Positions 6,210-6,411 of a DNA stretch of 6,411 nt are shown here, piece by piece (the first letter of the stretch is position 1; each line of letters begins with the position of its first letter). The stretch spans positions 1 through 6,411 of the forward strand of contig JAFGPZ010000080.1 of NCBI GenBank assembly GCA_016935935.1, written 5' to 3'. The position numbers and the translations under genes were made by a program. The notes under the pieces were generated by a model that made no database searches, was not told the DNA's origin, and saw only the letters and a list, made by a program, of their open reading frames with translations. The DNA comes from Deltaproteobacteria bacterium (GTDB lineage Bacteria; Desulfobacterota; Syntrophia; Syntrophales; UBA2210).

Positions 6210-6355
6210 CTTGACCCGGGTATAAATTTCTATCTTTACATTCTCATGTTTCCTTTGATAGTAGATCATCTGTACTGAAAGGCAGGCAAATTCTCTGCAA
6301 CTTGTTGCTGGGAGATTCAATAATCCTGTGACTTTTCATCTTCGGAGGTGTCGCT

Positions 6356-6411
6356 TTGGATTTTACGCTGTGTGAAAGGATTGTGGCAAACATAGCTCAG
6401 GTGATTGTGGG
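6356..6411 (+). CDS. MoxR-family AAA+ ATPase, N-terminus only
   Basis: A TTG at 6356 follows a strong ribosome binding site GGAGG (6344-6348) at 7 nt, and an in-frame TGA at 6329-6331 excludes a much earlier start. The 18 visible residues, MDFTLCERIVANIAQVIV, followed by the first two bases of a Gly codon, match the typical opening of MoxR ATPases. In those proteins a helix of this type precedes a QVIVG segment just before the AAA+ core. MoxR proteins are chaperone-like ATPases that usually sit next to DUF58 and von Willebrand-A domain genes. The Walker motifs are outside the window, so the call rests on a short match. Confidence 0.55.
   Translation, partial: MDFTLCERIVANIAQVIV

Larger units (their letters stand above)
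5970..6355. other. divergent intergenic region, no convincing gene
   Basis: This 386-bp A/T-rich stretch separates the minus-strand baeRF gene from the plus-strand MoxR-like gene. It holds the baeRF ribosome binding site (AAGGGAG, complement of about 5981-5987), an inverted repeat at 6011-6038, and a TATAGT -10-like hexamer on the minus strand (complement of 6065-6070) without a good -35. It also holds promoter-like sequences on the plus strand at 6181-6223. A minus-strand open frame of 84 codons (6320-6066) has only a TTG start without a ribosome binding site and is not called. Confidence 0.55.

Noticed and set aside
6066..6320. Minus-strand open frame of 84 codons in the divergent intergenic region
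   Set aside because: It has a TTG start without a ribosome binding site, no recognised domain, and covers promoter-like sequences of the plus-strand gene. A decayed gene fragment around KIEIYTRVKIVKK cannot be excluded.

Overview
The window reads as a piece of an anaerobic bacterial chromosome. The gene content (an apparent UGA-encoded selenoprotein of a periplasmic 5'-nucleotidase-like family, a stand-alone GMP synthase ATP-pyrophosphatase, a baeRF-type release-factor homologue and a MoxR-type ATPase start) and the moderate G+C would fit a Desulfobacterota/Syntrophobacterales-like organism. This placement is inferred from gene families only; there is no rRNA or other taxonomic marker here.

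Layout: positions 1-98 may hold the last codons of an upstream plus-strand gene. An intergenic stretch follows, with a nested inverted repeat (127-187) and a TTGACA promoter-like box. The first full gene (273-1448, +) encodes an exported calcineurin-phosphoesterase-like protein whose frame contains one in-frame TGA at 459-461. The same frame continues for 329 sense codons. The TGA is followed at the right distance by a 7-bp hairpin with a GGTCTT loop that resembles the bacterial SECIS loop, and it creates a Sec-Gly-Lys-Cys redox-like motif. I read it as an undescribed or poorly described selenoprotein. It has also lost most metal ligands of its fold, so it is probably not an ordinary nucleotidase.

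The remaining main genes lie on the minus strand and converge on the selenoprotein gene. In transcription order they are a baeRF-family release-factor homologue (5969-4872), a PanE/ApbA-type ketopantoate reductase (4848-3928), a GT-A glycosyltransferase broken by one in-frame TAA (3881-2670), and a GuaA-like ATP-pyrophosphatase without its glutaminase domain (2503-1535). Gaps of 23 and 46 bp suggest that the first three are co-transcribed. The GuaA-like gene has a longer leader with its own promoter-like sequence. At the right edge a divergent plus-strand gene starts with TTG behind a strong GGAGG; its first residues match the start of MoxR-family AAA+ ATPases.

No mobile element, CRISPR array, tRNA or rRNA was seen. 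I see no mechanism that joins the genes into one system. Two in-frame stops beside a release-factor homologue are suggestive but probably coincidental: the TGA has recoding signals and the TAA has none.
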